From: CAVVST01 sp963750995
GTDB taxonomy: Bacteria; Acidobacteriota; Vicinamibacteria; Vicinamibacterales; UBA2999
Length of the DNA stretch: 64,000 nucleotides
Reading direction: 5' to 3'
Assembly: GCA_963750995.1 (NCBI GenBank)
Contig: CAVVST010000002.1
Span: forward strand, 496,001-560,000
The notes below the pieces were generated by a model. It did no database searches. It was not told where the DNA came from and saw only the letters and a program-made list of their open reading frames with translations. The position numbers were made by a program, and so were the translations under genes. Position 1 is the first letter of the stretch; each line of letters starts with the position of its first letter. This document shows positions 22,941 to 36,301 of the stretch, piece by piece.

Positions 22941-25900
22941 TCAGACGCGCATCAGGACGGCTCGCGCCGGGCGCTGCAACGCCGCGCCGATCGCTTCCGC
23001 GTAAACCTGGACCTGGCGCCGATAGGTCTCCACTGCCCCTTCGAGCTCCCGATCGGTCTTGAAGTCCACCACGACGACCTCGTCCTCGTCCACATACGCC
23101 AGGTCGACGTTGCCCTCGACGATCGCGCCGTTCTCGAGCCGTAACGTCACCGGTGTTTCGCGGTAGCACCGATCCTGTTCAGCAGCCCGGGCGGCACCAG
23201 TTAGCACCGGATGACGAAGGACACGCCGCACCGCGTCGGCAGCGGCGGCAATTTCGTCGGGCGGCGCACCAAGCACACGTCCGTGAGCCTCCGCGAGCCC
23301 GGCGGCCTCGTCGCCGCCGGCCGACAGTGGAATCGCGGCGAGAATTGCGTGAACCAGCGTGCCGAAGCGCGCGCCGCCCGGCCGCGGCTCGCCGCCGGCC
23401 GCGTGTTCAACGTCGACGCGGACGGTGGAGTGCTGCCCGGCCGCGCCTTCGATCGCGGCGTACTCCGTCGCCGTCACTACGTCGACCGAGGGCGTTGCCG
23501 CCGCCGTCACCGCCGCCTGGCGCGACGCGCGCCACTGCTCGTACCCGTCCAGCCGCTGGCGGAGAACGGCGGGATTGACGTCCTTGACGATCAGGTCGTC
23601 CCGACGCAGACCGAAGGACGCCTGCGCGCCCAGGCCGAGTTCATCAGGCGCCCACCAGACGACGGAGAAGTCGGCGCCCGGCGGGCCGTGGCGATGTTCC
23701 CCCGGACACACAGTGAAGATTGACGCCGGGTCGCCGTCCGGCCGCACCAGCACCGTATCTTTGCTCTTGAACGCTGGACAGCCGGCTGCGAAAGCCTGAA
23801 CGCGCCGAACATCCTCCGGCGGGTAGATCGCGCTGTTGAGCGGTGCGATCCATCCCTCGGTATACGGTTCATCGCCGATGGCCGGCACCACCAGCAGATC
23901 GCGCGCACGCGTCGCCGCCACGTAGGCGACCCGCTCGCCTTCTGCTTTTTCGCGATTCAGCTCGTTGTCGCGCTGATCGTTGAGATCCTTCGGCGACCAG
24001 CCGCCAATCCGGAGCGCGCACACCTGGCGCCGCGGGTCGATGTGCCGACCGGCTTCGTACGGCGTCAGCCTCGCGGTGATGTCGGCGAGGATCACCACCG
24101 GGAACTCGAGGCCCTTGGCTTTGTGGACGGTCATCAGCCGGACGCCGTCGCTGCCCTCTTCGAGAATCGGGGCCTCGGCAGCCTGGCGGGTGGCCGCTTC
24201 CGCCTGCAGCCGTGTCGACAAAACCGCGGAACGACATCCCGCCGTCGATTTCGTACTGCCGCGCGAGTTCGGCGACGTGCAGCACGTTGGCGAGTGCCTG
24301 CTCGCCACCCGGCCGCAGCACGAACCCGACGTGCGCGCGCGTGCGGCCCAGAAGCGTCGAGATGGTGTCGGCGACTGGCCGGCGATTGCGCTCCCGGTGA
24401 AGCGCGGCCAGCAGTGCCAGTGCATCGCGAATGGGATGCAGGTGCGGCGGCAGCGTCTCGGGTACTCGGAACGGGTGAAACCGGCGCGCCGCCTGGTGAT
24501 ACTCGAGCAGCTCTTCGTCACCGATCGCGAACAGGCCGCCCCGCAGCGTCGCGAAGACCGACAGCTGATCCTCCGGCCATTCGATCGCCATCAGGGCCGA
24601 CCTGAGGGTTTCGATCTCTTCACGGTCGTGAAAGGCCCGCCCGCCGACGAGCAGATGGCGGATACCGCGGGCTTCGAGCGCGTCAACGTAGGGGCGCGTG
24701 ACGTCTTCGCCGTAACTGACGAACCGCCGGAACAGGATGCAGAGGTGCCGCGCCTCGATCGGGACCGGTCTCTCGGCGTTGCGCCGCTCGGTCACCTTCC
24801 AGCCGCTGTGACGCACCAGCCAATCGACGTAGGCGCCGACCGCGTCCGGCAGGCACTCTTCGATCTTCCTCGCCGTCACGAATCGCTGCGCATACGGCGC
24901 CGGCACCGGCAGCACGACAACCGACGGCTGCCCCGCGAGATCGCCGCGTTCCTGCTCGAGCGCCACATAGCGCGCCTGCGACGTCTCGGGATTGCCGTCC
25001 ATGACCGTCGCGAATGCCGCGTTCACGGCACGCTGAATACCGGGCACGCTGCGGTAGCTCTTTCGTAGTTGCAGCGGCGTCGCACCACTGTCCACGAGCT
25101 GCCGGCACACCCGCATGTAGGTATCGACGTCCGCCCGGCGGAAGCGGTAAATCGACTGCTTCGGATCGCCGACGATGAACAGCTTGCCGGGAATAGGCGT
25201 GACCGATTCCCATCGCGTCTCGTCGGGATCGTCGGCGGCCAGCAGCAGCAGGAGTTCGGCCTGCAGCGGATCGGTGTCCTGGAACTCGTCGACGAACATG
25301 CGCGTGAAGCGCTGCTGGAAGTGCCGGCGCACCAGGCGGTTGTCGCGGACCAGATCCCTGGCCCGCAACAGCAGATCGAGAAAGTCCATCGCGCCTTCGC
25401 GCGCCTTGAGGCGTTCGTACTCGTCCACACACCCGAAGAGCTCGCCGTGGAGCACGGCCGCAAGATCGGCGTCGGCTTTGACCTGAAACTCGGCGAGCGC
25501 CTCGACGAGGGCGTCGCGCGAGGCCAGCACCTGCGCCCGGGTGATGCCCTTCGCATAGGTGGGGCCGCTGCCCTTCCGCGCCCGCTTGAAGTCGCGGTTG
25601 CGGCGCAGCTCGATCAACTGCGATTCAAGGCCGTCTAGATCGAAGGCCGTGGATTCGGGATCAGGGGCCGGCCGCAGTTCGCGGCTCAAACGCCGAACCG
25701 GTTCAGTGTCGAGCGAGAGATTGTCTCCGGCGTACGACGCATTGCGTGACGCGTCCGCGCACGCGTGCAGGAGCTCGATGATTCGCGCGATGGCCGCGGC
25801 ACGGTCGAAGGGCTCGCGCGTCCACGTTCCGCGGAAGTCGCGCCACTCGGTGAGGTCCCACCCGGCCCGCCGCAGCCGCTCGATCGGCCCGTCCTCGTCG

Positions 25901-26427
25901 ACATCGCCCGGCCGGAAGCCTCGGCTCGCCCGCCTGAGCGATCGCCGGACACCCTCCGGCGGCTCCTCGAGCTGCCGCTGCAGCCACGCTTCAAACGCCT
26001 CGTCGAACAGGCGTCGCGCCTGCCCTTCCGTCAGCACGCGGAAGAGCGGATCGATCCGCGCCTCGACCGGCCGCTCGCGCAGGAGATCCGCGCAGAACCC
26101 GTGAATGGTGCTGACGTGCGCTTCTTCCAGGTTCTGGACTGCTTCGTCCAGGCGGGCCGCCGCCGCGGGATCAGCCGTCTTGCCGCGCTCGTCTTCCAGC
26201 CCCTGCCGGAGACGCAACTTCAGCTCACCCGCCGCCTTTTCAGTGAACGTCACTGCGACGATGCCGCGGACGTCGGCGCGCCCGGTGGCGATGACGCGCA
26301 GGATCCGGTTGACCAGCTCGGTTGTCTTGCCCGTGCCCGCCGCTGCCTCGACGACAAGCGTGTCGTCGACGGCGTCGCGGATCAGCCGCCGAGACTCCTC
26401 GTCCGAGCGTTTGATCGCGGACGTCAT
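22941..26427 (-). CDS. addA: AddA-type UvrD helicase-nuclease, one frameshift
   Basis: About 1160 residues when read through a frameshift. Helicase blocks run in order: VVEAAAGTGKTTELVNR (Walker A), AVTFTEKAAGELK, VSTIHGFCADLL, FVDEFQDTDPLQ (Walker B), LFIVGDPKQSIYRFR and LMTVHKAKGLEFPVVIL. The C-terminal PD-(D/E)xK nuclease keeps GNVDLAYVDEDEVVVVDFKTD. With AddB it would process double-strand breaks to load RecA. The frame changes near 24210: an extra base after GFVDT, which when dropped gives GFVDTLQAEAATRQ. Because both flanks are intact I read this as a sequence error. The ATG overlaps the addB stop (ATGA) and is preceded by GAGG inside addB. Confidence 0.87.
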
Positions 26428-29400
26428 GGCCGGCTCCTCATCGCCGCGAGGTCGGCGATGTGCTCCTTCGGCTTCCGCCTGACCCGGCGAAAGACGTCGG
26501 GACCGCACACCGGCCTGAAGTCGCAGCGGCCGCAGGCCTCTTCGATCGGTGTCGCCGCCAGGAACCCTGTCTCGATCGCGCGATCGATCACCTGCAGGAC
26601 CTCGAGCCCGTCGGCGCGCGTCATCTCGTTGAGCGGAATCGGATGCTCGTAGAAACTTCCGGCCGCGGTGCAGTAGAACAGGCGCCCCTGGGACACCGGG
26701 CGGGCGAGCGCCGCCTCGACCGCCATGGCGTAGAGGATCGGCTGCAGCACGGCGCCGCCGCCGATGATCACCTTCTCAATCCGATCCGGCTTGCGGCCGG
26801 TCTTGTGATCGGTGACCCGCAGGACTTTCGTCGCGTGGTGCTCTTCGATCAGATCGACGGCGCCGCGGAGCTTGAATCCGCCGGGCAGCGTCACAGCGTC
26901 GAGCACGCTGCTGGCGTCGCGCTCGCCCGGCACCGACCCGAACCCGAACTCGAAATACCGCGGCCGCCATTCGGCGCCGTCGCGTGCCAGGTACTGCAGC
27001 CACGCACGCAGGTCGCGGCGGATGGACGCGATCTCATCGTTCCACACGCGGTCCACCGCCGGTGCCAGCTCGTCGTACTTCTGCGCGGCAACCGCATCAG
27101 CCACCTCGTCGAGCACGAGCTGCGCCGCATCGAGCGTCGCCGTGGTGACCGGGAGCGCGGCGCGCAACTTCAGCGTGGTGAAGAAGCGCGCCTGGATCTC
27201 GTGAAACAGGCTGCCGCGCGTCAGCGGATCCATGCGCTGGAGCGGCTCGGGCTGTTCGAGCGGCTGCAGGCGGTAGATCGCGGCCAGCACGAACTGGTAC
27301 GGGCAGGCGGAAAAACGCTGCAGCGCCGAGAGCGAATAGGGCCGCGCGGTGAGCCGGTGCGCCGCGAGCGGTTCGCGGGTATCCGGTGAGATCCGAGTCA
27401 GCCCGTCGTTCACCGACCATCGCGGCTCACCTCGCGCCCACCGGTCGATCACCGACCGGCGCAGGCATTCGTTCAGCTTGAGCAGGTAGTGCGCGTGTCC
27501 CTTGACCTTTTCGCGGTCGTGGTCATCGAGGAGCTGCCGCAGTACCGCGAGGTCGTGCTCCTGATCGTCGATCGCCTCGTTCGGATCCGGCGGCGCCGGC
27601 CAGGCCAGCGTCGCACTGCCCGCCGCGCGCGCCCGCGCTTCCAGCCACTCGAAGTCAGGTACGCGCCCGGTCGCAGCCCTGATCACATCAAGCGCATAGA
27701 ACGACGGCACGCGTGCGCGCGACTCCGTCAGCTCGATGCGCGGATACGAGATGTACAGCCGCTCGGACGCGGCCCCAGCCGCCATCTGCAGCAGCAGGCG
27801 TTCTGCCGCGAGCCGCCGCGGCTGCGTCACGAGCGGCGCGGCGGTGCCGGCACGCAGGGCGTCGAGCAGCAGCGGATCCTCGCGTGGTTTCTGCGGAAAC
27901 ATGCGCTCGGCCAGCCCGGGCACGAACACCACCCGGAAGCTGCGGCCCCGCGCCTGCTGTGGCCTGCCGATGAACAGCCGCCCGAACCGGCGTGCCGGCG
28001 GCTCCGATTCGAGCGTCAACAGCCGTTCGCTCAGCACCCGACGCGCTTCATCGAGATCGATCGGACCAACATCGGCCATCGGGCGCAAGTCCGCGAGCAC
28101 GCGCAGCACCGGCGCCGGCGATCGCAACACGCGGGGCGCGAGGCGGGTGAAGACGTCGAGCCATACGCCCCAGGCGGCTGCACGCGGCCACGCCGCCATC
28201 TCCTCGATGATCGGCAGCGCAAACGCCTCGAGGCACTGCAGCTGTTCCAGCACGTGCCCCAGCGCCTAGCGCGCGGGCGCCGTCGGGCCCGTCCTGACGT
28301 TCCGCTTCACGCACCTGCGCGGCGATCTCGGCCGCCTTGCCGGCGAGACGTCGCCGCCACCGCGACGCGTCCTGGCCGATCACCGCGGCATCGACGAGCA
28401 GCCGCTCCCACTGCCACGGCGCCCGGAGCGTGCCGGCCAGCACCGTTCCGTCCGCCGAGTCGGCAGTGACGTCGCCGGTTGCCTCCGCGGTCTCGTCTCG
28501 CGGCTGCGCCTCTTCGGGAAGACCGAACGCCTCGTCGCCGGACGGCATGTAGGGCGGGTTCCGCGACGCGGTCGCGCCAAGCGGGGGTTCGGCCGGCACC
28601 TGGCCCAGCGAGAGATATTCGGCAAAGCGCGCCGCTGACAGGCGCTCGGCGGCGCAGGCGAGCAGCGCCAGGAACGCGCGGCCCGTCGGATGCGGACGCC
28701 TGGTGCCGCGGTCGAACCAGGCGGGCACGTCGGCGCGGCGAAGGGCGTGCTCGATCAGGCCCAGGTAGTTCTGCGGCGATCGCACGAGGATCGCCATCTC
28801 GTCGAAACGAACACCGCGCCGGGCTTCGGCGAGCACTCTGCGCACGATCTCCACACACTCGCGTCCTTCGCCCGGCGCCGAGAAAAACTGGAGCGACCCG
28901 TCCAGGTCGCGAGCGGGCGGATGCTCGTCGGTGTTGAAGAGAAACCGGCGCAGGCACCCGAGGTCGTTGCTCTCATTCCCCTTCGCGGCTTCCGCCGCCC
29001 CTCCCATGGCCTCGAGATGCGCAACCGCCTCTTTGTCGCCCGGCGACGCCGTCGCCAGCACGGTGGATGCCGACGCGACCACCGCCGCCACGAATTCGCG
29101 TTCGGCCGCATGCTCCAGCGGTATATCGAGCAGGACGATGACGTCCGCGCCGCTGCCATGCGTGGCCACCGCCTGCGCTGCCGTGCGGAAGAGCGCCGCG
29201 CGGTCCACCGACGCGGCGTCGGCAAAACACCTCTCGAAGCGTTCGAGCAGCACCGCCAGATCCCGACCCGCGAGCGGAAGCGGTGCGAGCGCGCCAGCCG
29301 GCAGGCCGGCGAGCCGCAGTTCCTGGAGCGTGCGCGCCAGCGCGCGGGGAAACCCCGGCGTGCCGGCCACGGGCGCAAAATACCCGAGCGTCGCCGCCCG

Positions 29401-29712
29401 CGTCGCGTCAAAGGCCGCTCGCGTCGCGACCGCTTCGGCGCCGAGCCGTGTGCTCGACGTGGTACCGCCGGCAGCCAGCGTCAGCAGCGCCGATCGTGCC
29501 GCGAGCTGCGTGAGGCTCAGCCGCTGGATGCCGAAGGTCGCTGGCGCGTCGACCGCGACCAGGCGTGCGAGATCGTCAGCCGCGCCGCGCGACGCGCCGA
29601 CCACGAGCACACGCGTGCCGGGCGCGCAGGAGCGGACCAGTCCGCGCGCGGCCGACAATCGATCTGCGTTGGAAAGGGAAACGACGAGACGAACACTCAC
29701 TGCGGACCTCAC
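26424..29712 (-). CDS. addB: AddB-type nuclease subunit, one frameshift
   Basis: About 1095 residues read through a frameshift. The N-terminal two thirds is a degenerate helicase-like region (RVLVVGASRGAADDLARL, LQFFSAPGEGRECVEIVRRV). The C-terminal nuclease has the Cys before the domain (RFSACPYQFVLAAIYRL), the motif LRVTDHKTGRKP and the Fe-S Cys trio ACGRCDFRPVCGPD, as in AddB/RecB-family nucleases with a 4Fe-4S staple. The frame changes near 28267, where one extra base introduces an in-frame TAG; removing it gives GARALALGHVLEQLQ. The start is GTG at 29712, or GTG at 29700 with AGG upstream. First gene of the addBA pair. Confidence 0.85.
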
Positions 29713-29754
29713 TTTCCCGGACGCTCATGCCGGGTCTCCGTTACGACAGCATCC

Positions 29755-29935
29755 CGCTGCCGTGCCTGCGAAACATACCACGAAGGTCACGAAAAGCATT
29801 TCTTGCACGAAGGGCCCGAAGGCATGAAGGACGCGGCCGGTCGATGGCCGCTCGACGGCCGGCGTGAATGCGGCCGGACCCTTCGTGTCCTTTGAAGTGC
29901 TTTTCTAGTGCCTTTGTCGCTAAGCGTCTTTTGTG
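29755..29935. repeat. Intergenic inverted word repeat, CACGAAGG/AAAAGCA family
   Basis: CACGAAGGTCACGAAAAGCA and CACGAAGGGCCCGAAGG words on the left are mirrored by CCTTCGTGTCC and GTGCTTTTC words on the right, around a GCGGCCGG-rich core. It fills most of the 234-base gap between the cytochrome gene and addB, which holds no gene. Related words are at 32304-32355. Confidence 0.5.
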
Positions 29936-29946
29936 TTCGTTGTGGC

Positions 29947-30337
29947 CTACCGAGCTAGCTGCGGAAGCGTGTCGACCGCTGGCGGCTTTGGTCGCGCGTT
30001 CACCCAGGCGTAGAGGTCGGCGATCTCCTGGTCCGACAGCACCTTCGTCGTGTACGGCGGCATGTCCCCGGTGGGTTTACGGATGTACCTGCGAGAAGCG
30101 CGCGTACGGGACCATGCCCGGTCCGATGCGCGGTCCGGAGAGGCCGCCCTGCGCCTCGTTGGCGTGGCACTGATAGCAGCCCACCTTCTTGTACAGGACG
30201 CCGCCGTTTTCCACCTTGCCGGCCGGTGTCGCCGTCTGCACCGCAGGTTTCGCCGGCGGCGCGGTCTGGGCGTTCATCGACGCCGCAAGCGTGATCAGCG
30301 CCGCAACGAGGACTCCGATGCGAGCTGTCATCGACAT
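29947..30337 (-). CDS. Exported monohaem cytochrome c, one frameshift
   Basis: About 130 residues read through a frameshift. A signal peptide (MSMTARIGVLVAALITLAAS, cleaved near NAQ) is followed by a Pro/Ala linker, the haem motif VGCYQCHANEAQGG and, after the frameshift, KPTGDMPPY with the Met ligand and LSDQEIADLYAWV, the usual final helix. One extra G near 30087 (CAGGTAC) breaks the frame; without it the join reads FSQYIRKPTGDMPPY. Its ATG overlaps the stop of the ThDP enzyme gene (TGATG), so the two are co-translated. The cytochrome is therefore likely the electron acceptor for that exported enzyme, which is inference. Confidence 0.82.
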
Positions 30338-32286
30338 CACCGGACCTGCGTGACGACGTCGACGAGCGCGGGTTCGCCTTTCTTCACCACGGCGATGGCG
30401 CGTGACAGCGCGGGCGCGAGGTCGTTCGGGTTCGTGATCGGCCCCTCGGCATGGATCCCCATCGACTGCGCCAGCCTGGCGTAATCGATGTTTGGCTCCG
30501 ACAGCCGGCTGCCGATCTCGCCGCGATCGACGCCGCGATTCCGCGCGTTGCACATCTTCTGCACGTGCATCGCCTCCTGGTGATACTGGCGGTTGTTGTT
30601 CATCACGCTGAGCAGCGGAATTTTGTGATGCGCTGCGGTCCAGAGGACGCCCGGCGCGTACATCATGTCGCCGTCGGTCTGGATGGCGACCGAGAGGCGT
30701 CCGTACTTCTTGTTGGCGAGCGCGGCGCCGACCGACGCCGGCGCGCCGTAGCCGATGCCGCCGCCGCCCGCGTGACCGAGCCACTGATACCGCTTGTCGA
30801 AATTCCAGAGCCGCCGCGGCCAGTTGGTCTGGTCGTTGCTGTAATAGCTCGAGACCAGCGACCAGTCGTCGTTCCGGATCTGCGCCCACACCTCGGCGCA
30901 GAGTCGCGCAACGCTCACCGGGCTGGCATCCCAGGCATAGGTCGCGGCAATGCGATTGGCTTCCGCCGCCGCGCGGCTCGCCTGTGCCAGCTTCGCCCCC
31001 CGTTCCTGGAACACCCGCTGGCGGTCGCCGGTGATCAGACGTCGCACGGCATCGATCAAGGCGGGCAGTGTCGCCTCGCCGTCGGCGGCAATCGCCAGGT
31101 CAACGTCCTGCAGCCGGCGGAAATCCTGGTAATTGGCACGGATGTACAGGTCGCCCGTGCTGATCGTGATCAGCCTGGCGTTCGCTTTCGCAAGGCGCCT
31201 GGTCGAACGATGGAGCTGGTCGCGGACGGCGTTGACGGTGCCCCAGAAATCGGCAGACTCGAGCCCGACGATCAAGTCGGCCTCCGCCGCCATCGCGCGC
31301 GCCCGCTGCGTCTGGTTGAGCGGGTGACGCGACGGGAAGTTCATGCGGCTGCCCTCGTCAATGACGCCGGCCTGCAGCAGTTCGGCGAGCTCGACGAGCA
31401 GCGCCATCCCGTTCGGCGTCCGGGCGAGGCGATCCGCGACCAGCACCGGATACTCCGCGGCGACCAGCATCTTCGCCGCTTCCTCCACCGCGCCCCGCTC
31501 GCCCGCCGGCGGCGCGGGCATCGTCAGCCGCGGAATCGGCAGGCGCTCGTCGGCCGGGATCGGGTGTTCCTGCAGACCGCCGTCGAGCACCATCACGACC
31601 GGCGCCATTGGCGGCGTCATCGCCACCTGGTACGCACGCACGGCCGACTCGCCGAAGTGCGTCAGCGACCACGGGAAGTCGTCCCACTTGGTGTAGTCGC
31701 GAACCATCGCAGCGGCATCCTGCACGCCGTGGTACCACTCGGCGCCGCGGCGGATCGCCGCGTCAGCATGATTGCCGAGAATGACGTAGACCGGGACCCG
31801 GTCGCACCACGCGTTGTAGATCGCCATCGACGCGTGCTGCAGCCCCACCGTTCCGTGCGCCATGACGGCGATCGGCTTGCCCTCTGCCTTGAAGTAGCCG
31901 TGCGCCATTGCCACAGCCGACTCCTCGTGGCAGCAGGTGATCAGCTCCGGGCTCTTGTTGCCGCCGTAGTTGATCAAGGACTCGTGCAGGCCGCGGAAGC
32001 TCGATCCGGGATTGGCGAAGAAGTACTCGAAGCCCAGCGACTTGAAGACGTCGATCATGTAGTCGGAGCCAGCGCGCTCGTTGTCGCCCAGCACCTGCAC
32101 GTCGGCCGGGACGGCAGATTCCACCGCGTGCGTCAGCGGCGGAGGTGCCTGGGCGCCGGGCGCAGCCGCGCCCTGCGGAGCGGCCGTCTGCGCGGCAGCG
32201 ACCGCCGGCGCGCCGACGAGCGCGGCCCCCGCGAGCGCACCCTTCTGCAGGAACCTGCGGCGTTCAAGACGAGGTGGTCGTGGCAT
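30337..32286 (-). CDS. Tat-exported thiamine-diphosphate-dependent enzyme
   Basis: A 649-residue enzyme of the acetolactate synthase/benzoylformate decarboxylase superfamily. It starts with RRRFLQKG and a long Ala-rich hydrophobic stretch ending AAAQ, a twin-arginine signal. The pyrimidine-binding domain has the activating Glu in CCHEESAVAMAHGYF. The diphosphate domain has IQTDGDMMYAPGVLWTAAHH and VMNNNRQYHQEAM (the GDG...NN motif, here DGD). Most relatives are cytoplasmic, so export is notable. A co-translated cytochrome c follows, suggesting oxidative decarboxylation of a 2-oxo acid outside the cytoplasm; the substrate is unknown. The start at 32286 was chosen at the Tat signal. Confidence 0.88.
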   Translation of the reverse strand: MPRPPRLERRRFLQKGALAGAALVGAPAVAAAQTAAPQGAAAPGAQAPPPLTHAVESAVPADVQVLGDNERAGSDYMIDVFKSLGFEYFFANPGSSFRGLHESLINYGGNKSPELITCCHEESAVAMAHGYFKAEGKPIAVMAHGTVGLQHASMAIYNAWCDRVPVYVILGNHADAAIRRGAEWYHGVQDAAAMVRDYTKWDDFPWSLTHFGESAVRAYQVAMTPPMAPVVMVLDGGLQEHPIPADERLPIPRLTMPAPPAGERGAVEEAAKMLVAAEYPVLVADRLARTPNGMALLVELAELLQAGVIDEGSRMNFPSRHPLNQTQRARAMAAEADLIVGLESADFWGTVNAVRDQLHRSTRRLAKANARLITISTGDLYIRANYQDFRRLQDVDLAIAADGEATLPALIDAVRRLITGDRQRVFQERGAKLAQASRAAAEANRIAATYAWDASPVSVARLCAEVWAQIRNDDWSLVSSYYSNDQTNWPRRLWNFDKRYQWLGHAGGGGIGYGAPASVGAALANKKYGRLSVAIQTDGDMMYAPGVLWTAAHHKIPLLSVMNNNRQYHQEAMHVQKMCNARNRGVDRGEIGSRLSEPNIDYARLAQSMGIHAEGPITNPNDLAPALSRAIAVVKKGEPALVDVVTQVR

Positions 32287-32303
32287 GGCCCAAGAGACTA
32301 TCA

Positions 32304-32355
32304 AGTAACCCACGAAGGCCACAAAGACGATTGACCGGCTTCGTGATCGTTGTGG
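32304..32355. repeat. Intergenic word repeat, CACGAAGG family
   Basis: CCACGAAGGCCACAAAGACGA on the left and CTTCGTGATCGTTGTGGA on the right form an imperfect inverted repeat in the gap between pdxH and the ThDP enzyme gene. Related to 29755-29935, which lies on the far side of the ThDP enzyme/cytochrome pair. Confidence 0.45.
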
Positions 32356-32356
32356 A

Positions 32357-32985
32357 CTACGGGGCGAGACGCTCGCGCGACCAGGAACCGTCGGCCTGCT
32401 TCAGGTACTGCAGCCGGTCATGCAGCCGGCTGGCGCGCCCCTGCCAGAACTCGATTTCGTCGGGCACGACCCGGTAGCCTCCCCACCAACGCGGGCGAGG
32501 CACGGCGTCGCCGTACAGCTGGCGTGCGACCTCGTAGCGCGACTCCAGCGCCTCGCGGCTCTCGATCCTTTCGCTCTGGCGCGACGCGTAGACGCTCCAG
32601 CGGCTCTCCACCGGCCTGGTCGCGAAGTAGGCGTCGGAATCAGCCTCGCTGACCTTCTCGACCCGCCCCTCGACTCGAACCTGCCGATCCATCGATCGCC
32701 ACACGAATAGCAGGCTGGCGCGCGCGGTCTGATCGATCTCGCGAGCCTTGCGGCTGTGGTAGTTCGTGTAGAAGACGAAGCCGCGCGGATCGACGCTCTT
32801 CAGCAGCACGGTGCGGACCGACGGGCGACCGTCGCGCGTGGCGGTGGCGAGCGCCATCGCCGTCGGATCCTGCTCGGTGGCGCGCACCTGCTCGAACCAG
32901 GTGGAAAACTGTGTAAAGGGATCAGCGTGGGCGTGCGCTTCGTCGAGCGGCTCGCCGGCGTAGTCCCGCCGGAGGTCGCCGAGCG

Positions 32986-32989
<4 letters not shown>
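32357..32989 (-). CDS. pdxH: Pyridoxamine/pyridoxine 5'-phosphate oxidase
   Basis: A 210-residue FMN enzyme that makes pyridoxal 5'-phosphate. Family features are the N-terminal LRRDYAGEPLDEA, MALATATRDGRPSVRTVLLK, GFVFYTNYHSRKAREI, the FATRPVESRWSVYASRQSE block and the C-terminal PRPRWWGGYRVVPDEIEFWQG followed by RLHDRLQYLK. The length is close to E. coli PdxH (218). Its ATG overlaps the clpA stop (ATGA), placing vitamin B6 synthesis at the end of the N-degron operon; there is no known functional link, so it may simply share transcription. Confidence 0.96.
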
Positions 32990-35219
<2,230 letters not shown>

Positions 35220-35220
<1 letters not shown>

Positions 35221-35555
35221 TACTGACTCACGTTCTCCGGTTCGGGCTCCATCGTCACCAGCAGCGGGAACTCGTGCTCCTCGGCCAGTTGCTGCGTCTT
35301 CCTGACCTTGGTATCGGCAACATCGCGGGTGAAGACGCCGGCGATGCCAAGCCCGGACCGGTGGACGCTCATCATGATCGCGAACGCCTCGCCATGCGGC
35401 TTGTGGAAAATCGTTTCAAGGACCCAGACCACGAATTCCTGGGTGGTGTAATCGTCATTGTGCAGGAGGACGCGCCACATCCGGGGGCGCTGCAGCTTCT
35501 GCTCACTGCGCGTCTCGGCCAGCGTCGATTCGCCGATGGACGGTTTGGCGCTCAT
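35220..35555 (-). CDS. clpS: Clp protease adaptor ClpS
   Basis: A 111-residue adaptor with the ClpS core: RMWRVLLHNDDYTTQEFVVW (the Asp-Asp that holds the substrate alpha-amino group), LETIFHKPHGEAFAIMMSVH (the His contacting the substrate) and GLGIAGVFTRDVADTKV. It recognises proteins with N-terminal Leu, Phe, Trp or Tyr and hands them to ClpA. It lies between aat and clpA, with a 21-base gap to aat and one shared base with clpA. The ATG at 35555 gives a normal flexible N-terminal extension of about 25 residues. Confidence 0.97.
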
Positions 35556-35576
35556 GGACGGCTGTTTCCATTTTAC

Positions 35577-36284
35577 TCACACGGTTTCCACCGCATCGGG
35601 TTCGAGCGTCCACGGCGACGGCACGGCCGGCAGGCAGGTCAGCCGTGCCACGTGGCGCATGAACTCCGCCCGCGGAATCTCGCGCGCGCCGAGCGAGGCG
35701 AGGTGCATCGTCGACATCTGGCAGTCGATCAGCTCGAAACCCCAGCGGTGCAACTGCCGCACGAGGGACGCCAGCGCCACCTTGGAGGCGTCAGCGGTGC
35801 GGCTGAACATCGATTCGCCGTAGAACATCCGGCCGGCCGCGACGCCGTAGAGGCCGCCCACGAGCGCGCCGTCCACCCAGGCCTCCACCGAATGGGCGTG
35901 GCCACGCACCGCCAGTTCTTCGTACGCGGCAAGCATTTCACGCGTGATCCAGGTGCCGGCGTCGTCCTGGCGCGGCTCCGCGCATCCACGGATGACCTGA
36001 TCGAACGCAGTGTCGAGCGTCACCGAGAAGCGACCGGATCGCACGGCGCGCCGGAGCGATCGCGACACGTGCAGCTCGTCGAGCCACAGCACCATCCTGG
36101 GATCCGGTGTCCACCACAACACGGGATCCTCCTCCCCGAACCACGGAAAAATGCCGCGGCGATAGGCGTCCATCAACCGCCCGGCCGACAGCCCGCCCCC
36201 GGCGGCCAGCAGTCCATTCGGCTCAATGAGCGCGGCTTCCACCGGTGGAAACGGATCGTTGTCGTCGAGCCACGGAATCGTCAT
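35577..36284 (-). CDS. aat: Leucyl/phenylalanyl-tRNA-protein transferase
   Basis: A 235-residue enzyme that adds Leu or Phe from tRNA to the N-terminus of proteins beginning with Lys or Arg, creating the N-degron read by ClpS. Family blocks are FPPVEAALIEPNGLLAAGGG, AYRRGIFPWFGEEDPVLWWT, PDPRMVL, GTWITREMLAAYEELA, GHAHSVEAWVDGALVGGLYG, FYGESMFSRTADASKVAL and DCQMSTMHLASLGA. All are intact. It is the first gene of the aat-clpS-clpA-pdxH operon and is divergent from gluQ across a 145-base gap made almost entirely of a G-rich/C-rich inverted word repeat. Confidence 0.96.
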   Translation of the reverse strand: MTIPWLDDNDPFPPVEAALIEPNGLLAAGGGLSAGRLMDAYRRGIFPWFGEEDPVLWWTPDPRMVLWLDELHVSRSLRRAVRSGRFSVTLDTAFDQVIRGCAEPRQDDAGTWITREMLAAYEELAVRGHAHSVEAWVDGALVGGLYGVAAGRMFYGESMFSRTADASKVALASLVRQLHRWGFELIDCQMSTMHLASLGAREIPRAEFMRHVARLTCLPAVPSPWTLEPDAVETV

Positions 36285-36301
36285 GGCTTCGCCGAAATCT
36301 G

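Noticed and set aside
23869..24521. Two separate overlapping helicase genes in different frames.
   Set aside because: The motifs continue across the overlap in family order, so it is one addA gene with a single-base shift.
30451..32334. A 627-codon open frame opposite the ThDP enzyme gene.
   Set aside because: Antisense shadow with a low-complexity Arg/Val/Ala product; the minus-strand gene has all its cofactor motifs.
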